Origin: Acidimicrobiales bacterium
GTDB taxonomy: Bacteria; Actinomycetota; Acidimicrobiia; Acidimicrobiales; Iamiaceae
Assembly (NCBI GenBank): GCA_025463365.1
Contig: JAOBWM010000026.1
Coordinates: 1-40,244, forward strand
Length of the DNA: 40,244 nucleotides
Direction: 5' to 3'
Within the stretch, counting starts at the first letter, position 1. Every line of letters starts with the position of its first letter. A program made the position numbers and the translations under genes. Positions 21,934-30,869 of this stretch are shown piece after piece. A model generated the notes under the pieces. The model saw only the letters and a program-made list of their open reading frames with translations, had not been told where the DNA came from and did not search any database.

Positions 21934-23055
21934 TCAGCGCGGCGGGAAGCAGGCCGCCAGCGCCTCGAGGTGGGCATCGAGGGCGACGGCATCGTCGGGT
22001 CCGCTCTGGCCGAGCCGGACGACGACGACATCACGCTGCGGGAAGCAGATGACCCGCTGGCCCTCGAACCCGTGGGCGCCGAACGGCACCTCGTCGCGGT
22101 CCCAGGTCCACCACTGGGCGCCGTAGAGCAGCTCGTCCTCCCACGATCGCGGCGCACGCCCGTGATCCATCCACCCGGGCGGCACCAGCGCCGCACCGTC
22201 CCACGTCCCGCCCCGGATCGCGAGGAGCCCGAAGCGGCACCAGTCGCGCAAGGTGGCGAACACATAGGACGACCCGATGAAGGTGCCGGCGGCATCGAAG
22301 TCCTCGCGCGCCGACCGCATCCCGATCGGATCGAAGATCCGGTCGTGCAAGAAGCGGTCCATCCCCGCGGCGTCGAGGCCGAGGACCCGCTGCAGGTTCG
22401 CCGCCACGATGTTGGTCGTGCCCGACGAGTAGTTGAAGGCCTCCGGGCTTCCGGGCGGGTGCACGAGCGGGAACCCCGCCGCGAACGCAGCCATGTCGGC
22501 TGCCGGCTCACCGAACAACATGGTCACGACGTCGGGCAGGGAATCGCCGGCGAGCTCGTAGTACTCCTCGGTCCAGGCGAGGCCCGAGCGCATCGTCAAG
22601 AGGTCGTCCCACGTGATCGCATGGCGCGGATCGGCGGGATCGGACCACTGCGGTTCGGGCACCGGGTCGTGCACGTCGACACGGCCGTCGGCCACGGCCG
22701 CGCCCACCGCGAGGTGCGTGATGCTCTTGGCCATCGACCAGCTGAGGAGCGCGTCGTCCGCCGTCACCTGCTCGTAGGGCGGATCAGGCTCGAGGGACCG
22801 GAGGTCCTGCACGACCCGCCGGCCGTAGCGCTCGCCGACCAATCGGCCGCCGGCCACCACGGCGACGGCGAACGTGCGCCCGAACCGTGGGTGGACGTCG
22901 GCGGCCACCATCTCCTCGAGCAGGTCGGCCAGGCGCGCGCTGTCGCCGTCGAGCTCGGTGGCGTCGGCCTCCGGCCAGGCGTCGGTCGGCCAGGCCACGC
23001 CGTCGGGCTGGGCGGGGAAGGGCGGGAGCGGACGATCGGGGATCGGTTGCACCAC
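21934..23055 (-). CDS. serine hydrolase, beta-lactamase class C/esterase family
   Basis: The protein is about 373 residues from GTG 23055 (GTG 23052 is an alternative). The SxxK motif is SWSMAKS with Ser107 and Lys110, followed by the YxN-like NYSSG (Tyr209, Ser211). The third box is HGFEGQ in place of KTG, as in many esterase-type members. TMRSGLAW and FDPIGM are also typical. No signal peptide is seen, so a cytoplasmic esterase or amidase is more likely than a secreted beta-lactamase. It starts 20 bp after the EEP hydrolase stop, suggesting an operon. No clear ribosome site fixes the start. Confidence 0.85.
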   Translation of the reverse strand: MVQPIPDRPLPPFPAQPDGVAWPTDAWPEADATELDGDSARLADLLEEMVAADVHPRFGRTFAVAVVAGGRLVGERYGRRVVQDLRSLEPDPPYEQVTADDALLSWSMAKSITHLAVGAAVADGRVDVHDPVPEPQWSDPADPRHAITWDDLLTMRSGLAWTEEYYELAGDSLPDVVTMLFGEPAADMAAFAAGFPLVHPPGSPEAFNYSSGTTNIVAANLQRVLGLDAAGMDRFLHDRIFDPIGMRSAREDFDAAGTFIGSSYVFATLRDWCRFGLLAIRGGTWDGAALVPPGWMDHGRAPRSWEDELLYGAQWWTWDRDEVPFGAHGFEGQRVICFPQRDVVVVRLGQSGPDDAVALDAHLEALAACFPPR

Positions 23056-23075
23056 CCGATCGTGCCAGACGTCGT

Positions 23076-24086
23076 TCAGCGCCGGGGGTGGAGCGTGAGG
23101 GTGGTCGACACGGCGAGGTGGTCCGACAGGGAGCCGGCCCTGCCGCCTTGCGGCCCGCGCCCGGGGAACGCCCAGCGGCGGGGCCGGGCCACGTCGACGA
23201 GGACGCCCGCGGGCCGGCGCAGCCACACGTAGTCGATGCGCTCGCCCGGGGAGGTGGCGGGGTCGGCCTCGGGATCGTCGGCCACGGCATCGGGGTCGTC
23301 GTCGGCAGGGGGAAGGTCGGTCGGGCGGGCGAACGAGCAGGAGTCGCCCGGCCCGCTCCCGTGGGCGAGCCACACGTCCTCGAGCCCGATGGCGGTCAGG
23401 CGGGCCGACAGGTCCTCATAGCGCGACCGCGGGTCGGCGAGCGAGGGGTCGGGGTCGTGGAACACGACGTTGAAGTCGCCCACCACGAGGAGGACGTTGT
23501 CGGGGTCGTGCTCGCGCGTGACGAAGTCGACCAGCTCGTCGGCCTGGGCCATGCGGGCTCGGTGGTGGCGCACCTGATCGTCGTGTCCGGGGATCGGCAG
23601 CAGATCGCCGCCGGCGATGAGGTGGGTGGACACCACGTCGAGATCCGGGAGGTCCGGGGACATCCGCACGGTCGTGAGCAGCGCACCCTTGGAGGCGAAG
23701 GTGTCGGAATCTCGGAAGTCGCCGCCGGAGCGGTATTGGTGGCGGGCCACGAACACCACGTCCGCCCGCGTCCGGTCGACGAGCGTGGCCAGGCCGCTGC
23801 CGGCCACCTTGAGGCCGCGGCGCTGGGGGCCGGCGATGAGGTCGGCCTCGGGCCAGGCATCGGCGATCGCGGCGTGTTCGCTCTGCTCGAACACCTCGCT
23901 GAGGGCGGCGACGTCGAACCGGCCGGCGAGGGCGCGGGCCACGAGCGGGGCTCGCTCGGCGACGTCGCGACCGAACCAGTTCCCGAGATCAGGCAGCCGT
24001 GGCCCGCCCGACCAGAGCCGGGGTGCGAGCAGCCAGGTGTTCCAGAACCCGACCCGAACGTCAGCGGCCTGCCCGTCGCCTCCCAT
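23076..24086 (-). CDS. endonuclease/exonuclease/phosphatase (EEP) family protein
   Basis: The 336-residue EEP-superfamily hydrolase has WNTW (15-18), the metal-ligand Glu64 in ALSEVFE, STHL (about 153-156), VVGDFNV (Asp204, Asn206), and a terminal SDH (321-323). The family includes DNase I, sphingomyelinases and inositol phosphatases. The long STHLIAGGDLLPIP loop and lack of a nucleic-acid arm slightly favour a sphingomyelinase-like phosphodiesterase, but that is inference. An acidic insertion (DDDPDAVADDPEADPA, near residue 270) is unusual. There is no signal peptide. It is divergent from putA. Confidence 0.87.
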   Translation of the reverse strand: MGGDGQAADVRVGFWNTWLLAPRLWSGGPRLPDLGNWFGRDVAERAPLVARALAGRFDVAALSEVFEQSEHAAIADAWPEADLIAGPQRRGLKVAGSGLATLVDRTRADVVFVARHQYRSGGDFRDSDTFASKGALLTTVRMSPDLPDLDVVSTHLIAGGDLLPIPGHDDQVRHHRARMAQADELVDFVTREHDPDNVLLVVGDFNVVFHDPDPSLADPRSRYEDLSARLTAIGLEDVWLAHGSGPGDSCSFARPTDLPPADDDPDAVADDPEADPATSPGERIDYVWLRRPAGVLVDVARPRRWAFPGRGPQGGRAGSLSDHLAVSTTLTLHPRR

Positions 24087-24157
24087 GCCGGGCGACGATA
24101 CCCGTGCGCACCGATACCCTCCCCCGCGGGGGCCACCTCGATCGAGAGGGGAGCCGA

Positions 24158-27100
24158 TTGTCCGGGCGCCGCAGCACCAGCTCCACGATCGCTCCCAGCG
24201 GCGCGGCCGGCGACGCGCAGATCCGGGCGTTCGCCCGCGAGCTGGCGGCGGCGTCCACGCCCACGCCGACCGAGCGCCTGCGCCAACGTGCGTCGGCCAA
24301 CGCGCTCGCGATGGCGTGGGCCACGCGCCGGCCCGACTTCAAGACCCACCTGTTCCGGTTCGTCGACGTGGTGCCGGCCTGCCACGGCCCCGACGAGGTG
24401 GCTGCGCACCTCCGCGAGGAGCTCGACCACCCGAGCAGCCCGAGGTCCGTGCGCTGGGGCCTCCGGCTGGCCGGCGCGGTGCCCGGCGGCGACCGTGTGG
24501 CGGCGGCCGTCGCCCGGTCCGGGATCCGCCAGATGGCGTCGCAGTTCATCATCGGCGAGGAGCCCGGTGAGACGATCGAACGGGTCGGCGCCCGATGGGT
24601 CGGTGGTTTCGCCGGCACGGTCGACCTGCTCGGCGAGAAGACCCTCACGATCGCCGATGCCGACGGCTACGCGGCGCGGGTGGCGGACATGCTCGACGCG
24701 CTCGCGGCGGCGGCGCCGTCGTGGCCCGAACGGCCGATCCTCGAACACGATCCGTTCGGGCCGGTACCGCGAGTGAACCTGTCGGTGAAGCCGACGGCGC
24801 TGGCGCCGCGGATGCACGCACTCACCGAATCGTTGGGCGTGGCCGAGGCGCTCGAACGCCTGGCTCCGATCCTCGACCGCGCCGCCGCGGTGGGCGCCAC
24901 CATCCACCTCGATGCCGAGCACGACGAGACCAAGGACGCCACCCATGCCCTGCTGCGCGCCATCGGCGAGCGGTGGCCCGGTGGTCCCGCCCTCGGATGT
25001 GTCGTCCAGGCCTACCGCCACGACGCTGTCGCGGACGTCGAGCAGCTGGTGGCCTGGTCCGGCGAGACCCTGGCCACTCCCTTGCAGATCCGCCTGGTCA
25101 AGGGGGCGTACTGGGACGCCGAGACCATCGCGGCGCGTGCGCACGGCTGGCCGAACCCGCTCTTCGAGGTGAAGTCGGCCAGCGACGCGAACTACGAGCG
25201 GTGCGCGGTCTTGCTGGCGGTAGGCGCCGCGGCCGGGAAGGTGCGCCCGGCCTACGCGAGCCACAACCTCCGCTCGATCGCGGCCGCGGTGGTCGCCTGC
25301 CGTGGTCTCGGCCTGGGCGACGACGCGTTCGAGGTGCAGGTGCTCCACGGGATGGCCGAGCCGCTGCACCACGGCTTGCGGGACCTCGGCCTGCGGACCC
25401 GCGTCTACTCGCCGGTCGGGGAGCTCATCCCCGGCATGAGCTACCTGGTGCGGCGCCTGCTCGAGAACACCGCCAACGAGAGCTTCGTGCGCCAGCGCTT
25501 CACCGATGGCAAGGACCTGGAGGCGGTGATCGCCGCGCCGGACCCCACCCCTGCCCCGGTCCCGGTCGCCGCCCGGATCCCGATGACGGCCGCCCCTGCC
25601 GCTCCCACCAGTCCCACCAGTCCCACCACTTCCACCACTTCCACCACTTCCACCACTTCCACCGAGGAGGGCGATGACGTGACCGCCACGTTCCGCAACG
25701 AACCCGCGGCCGAGGTGCGGCGAGCCCCGGTCCGCCGTCGACTCTCGGTGGCCGTCGACGCGGTCGAACGGAGCCTCGGGTTCGCCGTGCCGGTGCTGCT
25801 CGACGGCGAGGCGCGCCCGACGCCCGATCACCTCGACTCGGTGGACCCGGGGCAGGTCGACCGCGTCGTGGCGGTGCAGTCGCTCGCCACCGAGGCGCTC
25901 GCGATCGAAGCCGTCCAGGTCGCCCGGTCAGCGCTGGCCGACTGGGGCATGCGTTCGGCCGACGAACGCGCCGGGATCCTCGAACGGGCGGCCGATCGGC
26001 TCCACGCCGGCAAGGACGAGCTCGCCGCGTTGATCGCGATCGAGTCCGGCAAGCCGATCGCCGAAGCCGACGGGGACGTCGGCGAGGCCATCGACTTCTG
26101 GCGCTACTACGCGGCCCAGGCGCGACGCCTCGACGCAGCCGGGCTGGCCCAGGTGCCGGGCGAGCGCAACGACCTCCGGTGGCGGCCCCGCGGGGTGACC
26201 GTCGTCATCTCCCCGTGGAACTTCCCCCTCGCCATCCCTGCGGGGATGGTCGGCGCCGCCCTGGTCACCGGCAACCCCGTGGTCTTCAAGCCCGCGGAGC
26301 AGACCCCGGGTGTTGCCCTGCGGATGGTCGAGGTGCTCCACGGCGCCGGCGTCCCTCCCGCAGCCCTCGGCTTGCTGCCCGGCCTGGGCGAGGTGGTCGG
26401 CCCCGTCCTCGTCGGGCATCCCGACGTCGCCACCATCGCGTTCACCGGTTCCCGTGCCGTCGGCCTCGACATCGTGCGGCGAGCGGCGGACACGCCCGAC
26501 GGTCAGCGCCACGTGAAGCGCGTCTCGGCCGAGATGGGTGGCAAGAACCCGGTGATCGTCGATGCCGATGCCGACCTCGACGTCGCCGTGCCGGCCATCG
26601 TGGCGAGCGCGTTCGGCTACGCCGGTCAGAAGTGCTCGGCCACGTCACGGGTGCTCGTGCCGGAGCGGATCCTCGATCGGCTGGTCGAACGCCTGGCCGG
26701 CGCGGTCGCGGTCACCACGATCGGTCATCCCACCGATCCGGCCAACGCCGTCGGTCCCTTGATCGATGCCGAGGCCTACGCACGGGTGCAGCGGTACCAG
26801 GCCATCGCGGCCCAGGAGGGCGAGGTGGTGGCCCGGCGCGACGACGTGCCTGCCGGCGGGTGGTACGTCGGCCCGACGGTGGCGGTCGTGCGCGACCCGC
26901 GAGCTCGCGTGGCCACCGAGGAGATCTTCGGACCGGTCCTGTCGGTGGTTCCGGTGGCCGACTTCGACGAAGCCCTCGCCGTGGCCAACGACTCCGACTA
27001 CGCCCTCACCGCCGGCGTCTTCACCCGCACCCCGAGTCACGTCGAGGAGGCCGCCCGCCGCCTCGAGGCGGGGAACCTCTACGTGAACCGCGGGACGACC

Positions 27101-27250
27101 GGAGCGATGGTGGCGCGGCAGCCGTTCGGGGGCCACAAGCTGTCAGGCTCGGGGGCCAAGACGGGTGGCCCGGGCTACCTCGAACAGTTCGCGACTCCGG
27201 TGGTCGTCACCGAGAACACCCAGCGCCAAGGCTTCGCCCCGGACCTCTGA
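24158..27250 (+). CDS. putA: bifunctional proline dehydrogenase / glutamate-semialdehyde dehydrogenase (PutA type)
   Basis: TTG 24158, preceded by GAGAGGGGAG, gives 1,030 residues; GTG 24104 is an alternative. The N-terminal half is the FAD-dependent PRODH barrel (RLVKGAYWD, YASHN, YSPVGELIPGM, RRLLENTANESF), which oxidises proline. The C-terminal half is an NAD-dependent aldehyde dehydrogenase (ISPWNFPLAIP, EMGGKN with Glu792, GQKCSA with Cys826), which finishes conversion to glutamate. A Pro/Ser/Thr linker encoded by 9-bp repeats joins them. In the linker GAGGAGG lies 8 bp before an in-frame GTG at 25679 (residue 508), exactly where a separate dehydrogenase gene would begin. No DNA-binding domain is present. 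Confidence 0.93.
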   Translation: MSGRRSTSSTIAPSGAAGDAQIRAFARELAAASTPTPTERLRQRASANALAMAWATRRPDFKTHLFRFVDVVPACHGPDEVAAHLREELDHPSSPRSVRWGLRLAGAVPGGDRVAAAVARSGIRQMASQFIIGEEPGETIERVGARWVGGFAGTVDLLGEKTLTIADADGYAARVADMLDALAAAAPSWPERPILEHDPFGPVPRVNLSVKPTALAPRMHALTESLGVAEALERLAPILDRAAAVGATIHLDAEHDETKDATHALLRAIGERWPGGPALGCVVQAYRHDAVADVEQLVAWSGETLATPLQIRLVKGAYWDAETIAARAHGWPNPLFEVKSASDANYERCAVLLAVGAAAGKVRPAYASHNLRSIAAAVVACRGLGLGDDAFEVQVLHGMAEPLHHGLRDLGLRTRVYSPVGELIPGMSYLVRRLLENTANESFVRQRFTDGKDLEAVIAAPDPTPAPVPVAARIPMTAAPAAPTSPTSPTTSTTSTTSTTSTEEGDDVTATFRNEPAAEVRRAPVRRRLSVAVDAVERSLGFAVPVLLDGEARPTPDHLDSVDPGQVDRVVAVQSLATEALAIEAVQVARSALADWGMRSADERAGILERAADRLHAGKDELAALIAIESGKPIAEADGDVGEAIDFWRYYAAQARRLDAAGLAQVPGERNDLRWRPRGVTVVISPWNFPLAIPAGMVGAALVTGNPVVFKPAEQTPGVALRMVEVLHGAGVPPAALGLLPGLGEVVGPVLVGHPDVATIAFTGSRAVGLDIVRRAADTPDGQRHVKRVSAEMGGKNPVIVDADADLDVAVPAIVASAFGYAGQKCSATSRVLVPERILDRLVERLAGAVAVTTIGHPTDPANAVGPLIDAEAYARVQRYQAIAAQEGEVVARRDDVPAGGWYVGPTVAVVRDPRARVATEEIFGPVLSVVPVADFDEALAVANDSDYALTAGVFTRTPSHVEEAARRLEAGNLYVNRGTTGAMVARQPFGGHKLSGSGAKTGGPGYLEQFATPVVVTENTQRQGFAPDL
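25603..25665. repeat. seven 9-bp tandem units in the putA interdomain linker
   Basis: Three units of TCCCACCAG/C are followed by four of TTCCACCAC/GA, encoding the SPTSPTTSTTSTTSTTST linker between the two enzyme domains. The length is a multiple of three, so gains or losses of units would keep the frame. Confidence 0.92.
25664..25681 (+). promoter_or_regulatory. internal ribosome-binding site and GTG inside putA
   Basis: GAGGAGG (25664-25670) is 8 bp from the in-frame GTG 25679-25681. Initiation here would make a free glutamate-semialdehyde dehydrogenase of about 523 residues beginning MTATFRNEP. It may be functional or a relic of a former two-gene arrangement. Confidence 0.5.
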
Positions 27251-27268
27251 CCAGGCAGGCCGCGCCTG

Positions 27269-28795
27269 TCAGCCGGGAAGCATCGCCGTGAGGGAGGAGA
27301 GCAGGTCAACGTCGGCCGGGTCCTTGTCGTCGCGGTAGCGGACCACCCGGGCGAAGCGGAGGGCGATCCCGCCGGGGTAGCGGGTGGAGCGCTGCACGCC
27401 GTCGAGCGCGATCTCCACGACTTGCTCGGGCCGCACCCACACCACGCCGCTCTGGGGTCGGCCGGCCCACAGCTCCTCGCGCTCGGCCAGGGCGAGGAAC
27501 CGCTCGGTCTGCCACCGCAGGAGCTCGTCGGTCAACCCCTTGAACGTCTTGCCCACCATCACGAAGCCGGAGCCGTCGTCGGCCCGGGCGCCGAGGTGCA
27601 GGTTCGACAACCAGCCCGTGCGGCGGCCGCTGCCCCATTCGACCGCGAGGACCACGAGGTCGAACGTGTGGACCGGCTTGACCTTCCGCCAGGCCTTGCC
27701 CCGACGGCCCGCCTCGTAGGGCGACGCGAGGCCCTTGGCCACCACGCCCTCGTGGCCGGCCGCGAGCGAGGCGCGCAGCACGGCCTCGGCGGCAGTGGGA
27801 TCGGCGGTCACGGTGCCCGGGATGCGCCACGGACCGGCCACCCGTTCGAGCTCGGCAAGCCGGACCGACAGTGGTTCGTCGACCAGATCGACACCGTCCA
27901 CGTGGATCACGTCGAAGAAGTGGGGGAGTACGGCTTCGACCCGACCGTCGGCGCTCACCCGCCCGGCGGTGTCTTGGAACATGACCGGCCGCCCGCCGTC
28001 ACCGAGCACGAGGGCCTCGCCGTCGAGCACGAGCGACGTGGCCGGCAGCGAACGGACCACGTCGGCCACCTCGGGCAGGCGGGAGGTGATGTCGTTGAGG
28101 TTGCGCGTGTAGAGCGTCACGGCGTCGCCGTCGCGGTGCGCCTGGATGCGGATCCCGTCGAGCTTCCACTCGACCGAGCAGTCGCCGAGCGCCTCCACGG
28201 CTTCGGTCACGGTGGCTGCGGTCGACGCCAGCATCGGCTGGACCGGTCGACCGACCTCGAGGTGCACCGATTCCAGCCCGGCGAGCCCGTCGGTCAGCGC
28301 CACCCGCGCCGTGGTGTCGAGCCGTCCGCCGAGCATCACCGCCCGGCGGACGGCCGCCGCCGGCACGCCCGCGGCCTTGGCCACCGCGTCGGCCATCACC
28401 CCGGCCAGCGCACCCTGGCGCAGCTCGCCGCCGAGGAGCCGGGCGAGGAACCGGGCTTCGTCCTCGGTGGCCCGGCTGAACAGGTGGCCGAGCAGCTCCT
28501 TGCGGGCGGTGGCCGAGCCCGGGCCCGAGAAGCCTCCGAGTCGGGTGATGGCGTCGTCCACATCGGCGACGGTGAGGGTGGGCTCCTCCGATGGCGGTCG
28601 CTCGGCCGCCGCGAGCGTCCGCCAGCCGATCCCGATGCGCCCCTGGCGGGGCTCGCCGATGAGGAACCCGACCGCGATCTCGACCTCCTCCGGTTCCGCC
28701 CGGCCGAGGAGACCGGCCAGGGCGGCCGACTTCGCCGTGCGCGAGGCCGTGGCGGCCACGGCCATCGAGGTGGCGACGATGTCGGCGAAGAGCAC
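27269..28795 (-). CDS. lig: ATP-dependent DNA ligase (LigB type of actinobacteria)
   Basis: The 508-residue enzyme has an N-terminal DNA-binding domain (FADIVATSMAVAATASRTAK, like mycobacterial LigB), the adenylation motif VEWKLDGIR with Lys211, the nucleotidyltransferase motifs DGEALV and EGVVAKGL, KAWRKVKP (motif V) and a C-terminal OB fold. It seals nicks using ATP; actinobacteria use such ligases as accessories to the NAD-dependent LigA. Start is GTG 28795. It converges on putA with 18 bp between the genes. No polymerase, nuclease or Ku gene lies next to it, so it is not an evident end-joining ligase. Confidence 0.94.
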   Translation of the reverse strand: MLFADIVATSMAVAATASRTAKSAALAGLLGRAEPEEVEIAVGFLIGEPRQGRIGIGWRTLAAAERPPSEEPTLTVADVDDAITRLGGFSGPGSATARKELLGHLFSRATEDEARFLARLLGGELRQGALAGVMADAVAKAAGVPAAAVRRAVMLGGRLDTTARVALTDGLAGLESVHLEVGRPVQPMLASTAATVTEAVEALGDCSVEWKLDGIRIQAHRDGDAVTLYTRNLNDITSRLPEVADVVRSLPATSLVLDGEALVLGDGGRPVMFQDTAGRVSADGRVEAVLPHFFDVIHVDGVDLVDEPLSVRLAELERVAGPWRIPGTVTADPTAAEAVLRASLAAGHEGVVAKGLASPYEAGRRGKAWRKVKPVHTFDLVVLAVEWGSGRRTGWLSNLHLGARADDGSGFVMVGKTFKGLTDELLRWQTERFLALAEREELWAGRPQSGVVWVRPEQVVEIALDGVQRSTRYPGGIALRFARVVRYRDDKDPADVDLLSSLTAMLPG

Positions 28796-28911
28796 GGTGC
28801 GGTGTCTACCCGTTCAGGTGGCGTGAGGCGGCCGGTCCGCCGGCTTCCGGCCCGGATCCCAGGCCGATCCGATGGTGGGATCACCAGCGCGTTCTGGCAC
28901 CCTGGATCGCC

Positions 28912-30519
28912 GTGTTACAGGTCAGTGGACTCCGTGTCGATGTGGGTGGCGTCACCCTCATCGACGGCGTGTCGTTCACCGTGCGCGCCGGGGAGAAGGT
29001 CGGCCTGGTGGGCCGCAACGGTGCCGGGAAGACCTCGATGCTCAAGGTCATCGGGGGTGCCAACGAGGCCGCTCGCGGGTCCGTCTCGTACTCAGGCGGC
29101 CTCGGCTACCTGCCCCAGGACCCCCGCCTCGACATGGTCCCCGACGACGTCACGGCCCTGCGCCACGTGCTCTCCGGGCGGGGCTTCGACGAGGCGCTCG
29201 ACCGCATGGCCAAGCTCCAGGTGGCGATGGAGGCAGATCCCAGCGATCGCGCCATCGAGCGGTACACGCGAGCCATCGAGAAGTTCCGCATCGACGGTGG
29301 GTACTCGGCCGAGAGCGAGGTGCGTCGCCTGGCCGCGGGCATCGGCCTGGCCGACGAGAAGCTCGACCTCCCGCTCGGCGCACTCTCGGGCGGCCAGCGC
29401 CGGCGGGTCGAGGTCGTCCGCATCCTCTTCGCCGGCTCCGATGTCCTCCTGCTCGACGAGCCGACCAACCACCTCGACGCCGACGCCAAGGTGTGGATGC
29501 TCGACTTCCTGCGGGGCTACAACGGCGCCCTCATCGTGATCAGCCACGACCTCGACCTGCTCGACTCGGCGCTCACCCGGGTCATCCACCTCGACCGGGG
29601 CGGCGATACCACCACGGGTCAGATGCACGAGTACAAGGGCACCTACACCCAGTACGTCCGGTCGCGGGAGGCCGACGAGGTCCGCCTGGCGAAGCAGATC
29701 GCCATGCAGGCCAAGGAGATCGACCGGCTCCAGCACATCGTCGACCGCTTCGGCGCCAAGGCCACCAAGGCCTCCATGGCCCACAGCCTCGAGAAGCGCA
29801 TCGACCGCCTGAAGGAGACGGCCCCCCAGTCGTCGGTGGCCCGCAAGGTCCTCAAGCTCCGGCTCCCCGAGCCGCCCCACTCGGCGCGCACGGTCCTCGA
29901 AGCCAAGGACCTGGCCGTCAGCTACCCGGGCCTCGACGTGTTCGAAGACGTCACGTTCGACGCCGGCCGCGGCGATCGCGTCCTCGTGATGGGCCTCAAC
30001 GGCGCCGGCAAGACCAGCCTCTTGCGGGTGCTGGCGGGGATCACCGAACCGGTCATCGGCTCCATCAAGTGGGGCATGGGGGTATCGGTCGGATACTACG
30101 CCCAGGAGCACGAAGGCATCCGCTCAGGCGCCACGTTGGTCGACCACATGCGCGAGGCCTCACCCCAACTCGGCGAGGGCCAGCACCGAGCCCTGCTCGG
30201 CATGTTCGGGATCGTGGGCGACAAGGTCTTCCAGGACGCCTCCACGCTGTCGGGCGGCGAGAAGACGAAGCTGGCGCTGGCCCAGCTCGTCGGGGGCAAG
30301 CACAACGTCCTGCTGCTCGACGAACCGACCAACAACCTCGATCCCGGGTCTCGCACCGCGGTGGCCGACTCGCTGTCGAGCTGGGGCGGCACCCTCATCG
30401 TGGTGAGCCACGACGCCGAGTTCGTCGAGGCCCTGCAGCCCGACCGGGCCCTGCTCATGCCCGACGGCGACGTCGACCACTGGCACGACGACTTCCTCGA
30501 GCTCGTCACCCTCGCCTGA
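28912..30519 (+). CDS. ABC-F family ATP-binding protein
   Basis: The 535-residue soluble protein has two ATP-binding cassettes and no membrane part. Walker A motifs are GRNGAGKTS (34-42) and GLNGAGKTS (361-369). Signatures are LSGGQ (from 158) and LSGGEK (from 446), with LLLDEPTNHLD and LLLDEPTNNLD as Walker B. A charged helical linker of about 80 residues (residues 255-330) separates the cassettes. ABC-F proteins act on the ribosome in translation control or antibiotic protection; a housekeeping EttA-like or a resistance role cannot be told apart here. GTG 28912 has no ribosome site, so the message may be leaderless. The AAC(2')-like gene lies 1.8 kb downstream. Confidence 0.92.
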   Translation: MLQVSGLRVDVGGVTLIDGVSFTVRAGEKVGLVGRNGAGKTSMLKVIGGANEAARGSVSYSGGLGYLPQDPRLDMVPDDVTALRHVLSGRGFDEALDRMAKLQVAMEADPSDRAIERYTRAIEKFRIDGGYSAESEVRRLAAGIGLADEKLDLPLGALSGGQRRRVEVVRILFAGSDVLLLDEPTNHLDADAKVWMLDFLRGYNGALIVISHDLDLLDSALTRVIHLDRGGDTTTGQMHEYKGTYTQYVRSREADEVRLAKQIAMQAKEIDRLQHIVDRFGAKATKASMAHSLEKRIDRLKETAPQSSVARKVLKLRLPEPPHSARTVLEAKDLAVSYPGLDVFEDVTFDAGRGDRVLVMGLNGAGKTSLLRVLAGITEPVIGSIKWGMGVSVGYYAQEHEGIRSGATLVDHMREASPQLGEGQHRALLGMFGIVGDKVFQDASTLSGGEKTKLALAQLVGGKHNVLLLDEPTNNLDPGSRTAVADSLSSWGGTLIVVSHDAEFVEALQPDRALLMPDGDVDHWHDDFLELVTLA

Positions 30520-30554
30520 CGGTCGCTCGAGAAGACGACCTCGAGAAAACGACG

Positions 30555-30582
30555 GAGGGAGGCCCCCGGAGAGGCCTCCCTC
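30555..30582 (-). terminator. intrinsic terminator reading on the minus strand
   Basis: GAGGGAGGCC (30555-30564) and GGCCTCCCTC (30573-30582) form a perfect 10-bp stem with an 8-nt loop. On the minus strand it is followed by CGTCG and TTTT. On the plus strand it can also end the ABC-F message, but no T-run follows on that side. Confidence 0.6.
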
Positions 30583-30697
30583 GCGCACGTACTGGTTTTG
30601 CACCGGATCGGCGCACTGCATCGGACGGGACGAGCTCCCGATCGCCTGATCCAGCGGGTGTCTGGCGGGTAATCGCCCGACGGTCCAGCAAGCCGCC

Positions 30698-30751
30698 TCA
30701 GCGGCCAGCCACCTCCGAAGTCCCTTCAGAACTGTCGTTGATGTGGACCAC
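30698..30751 (-). CDS. possible 17-residue peptide
   Basis: GTG 30751 follows GAGG (30762-30759) at 7 bp and gives the peptide VVHINDSSEGTSEVAGR before TGA. A second purine block, AAAGGAG, abuts the GTG. It is too short for family recognition and may be only part of a structured RNA. Confidence 0.22.
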   Translation of the reverse strand: MVHINDSSEGTSEVAGR

Positions 30752-30869
30752 CTCCTTTCCTCGGTCCGAACATCCAACCACGGCGAACTCGATCTGCAAA
30801 CCACGTTTCGGCGGAAATCTCTACCGACGCCGCCATAGGGTCGGCGCGCTGTCGACGCGAGGAGGAGCC

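Larger units (their letters stand above)
30541..30790 (-). ncRNA. candidate short minus-strand transcript in the ABC-F/acyl-CoA dehydrogenase gap
   Basis: The 350-bp gap (30520-30869) carries no large gene. Its right half is less GC-rich. On the minus strand, a strong AAAGGAGG (30758-30751) and a 17-codon frame are followed by a 10-bp hairpin and a TTTT tract near 30545-30548. Together they resemble a short transcription unit. No RNA family is recognised; boundaries are estimates. Confidence 0.3.

Noticed and set aside
30742-30758. Fragment of a 16S rRNA 3' end (plus-strand GGACCACCTCCTTT)
   Set aside because: Only about 14 bases resemble the anti-Shine-Dalgarno tail and the neighbouring sequence is not rRNA; it is better read as a ribosome site on the minus strand.
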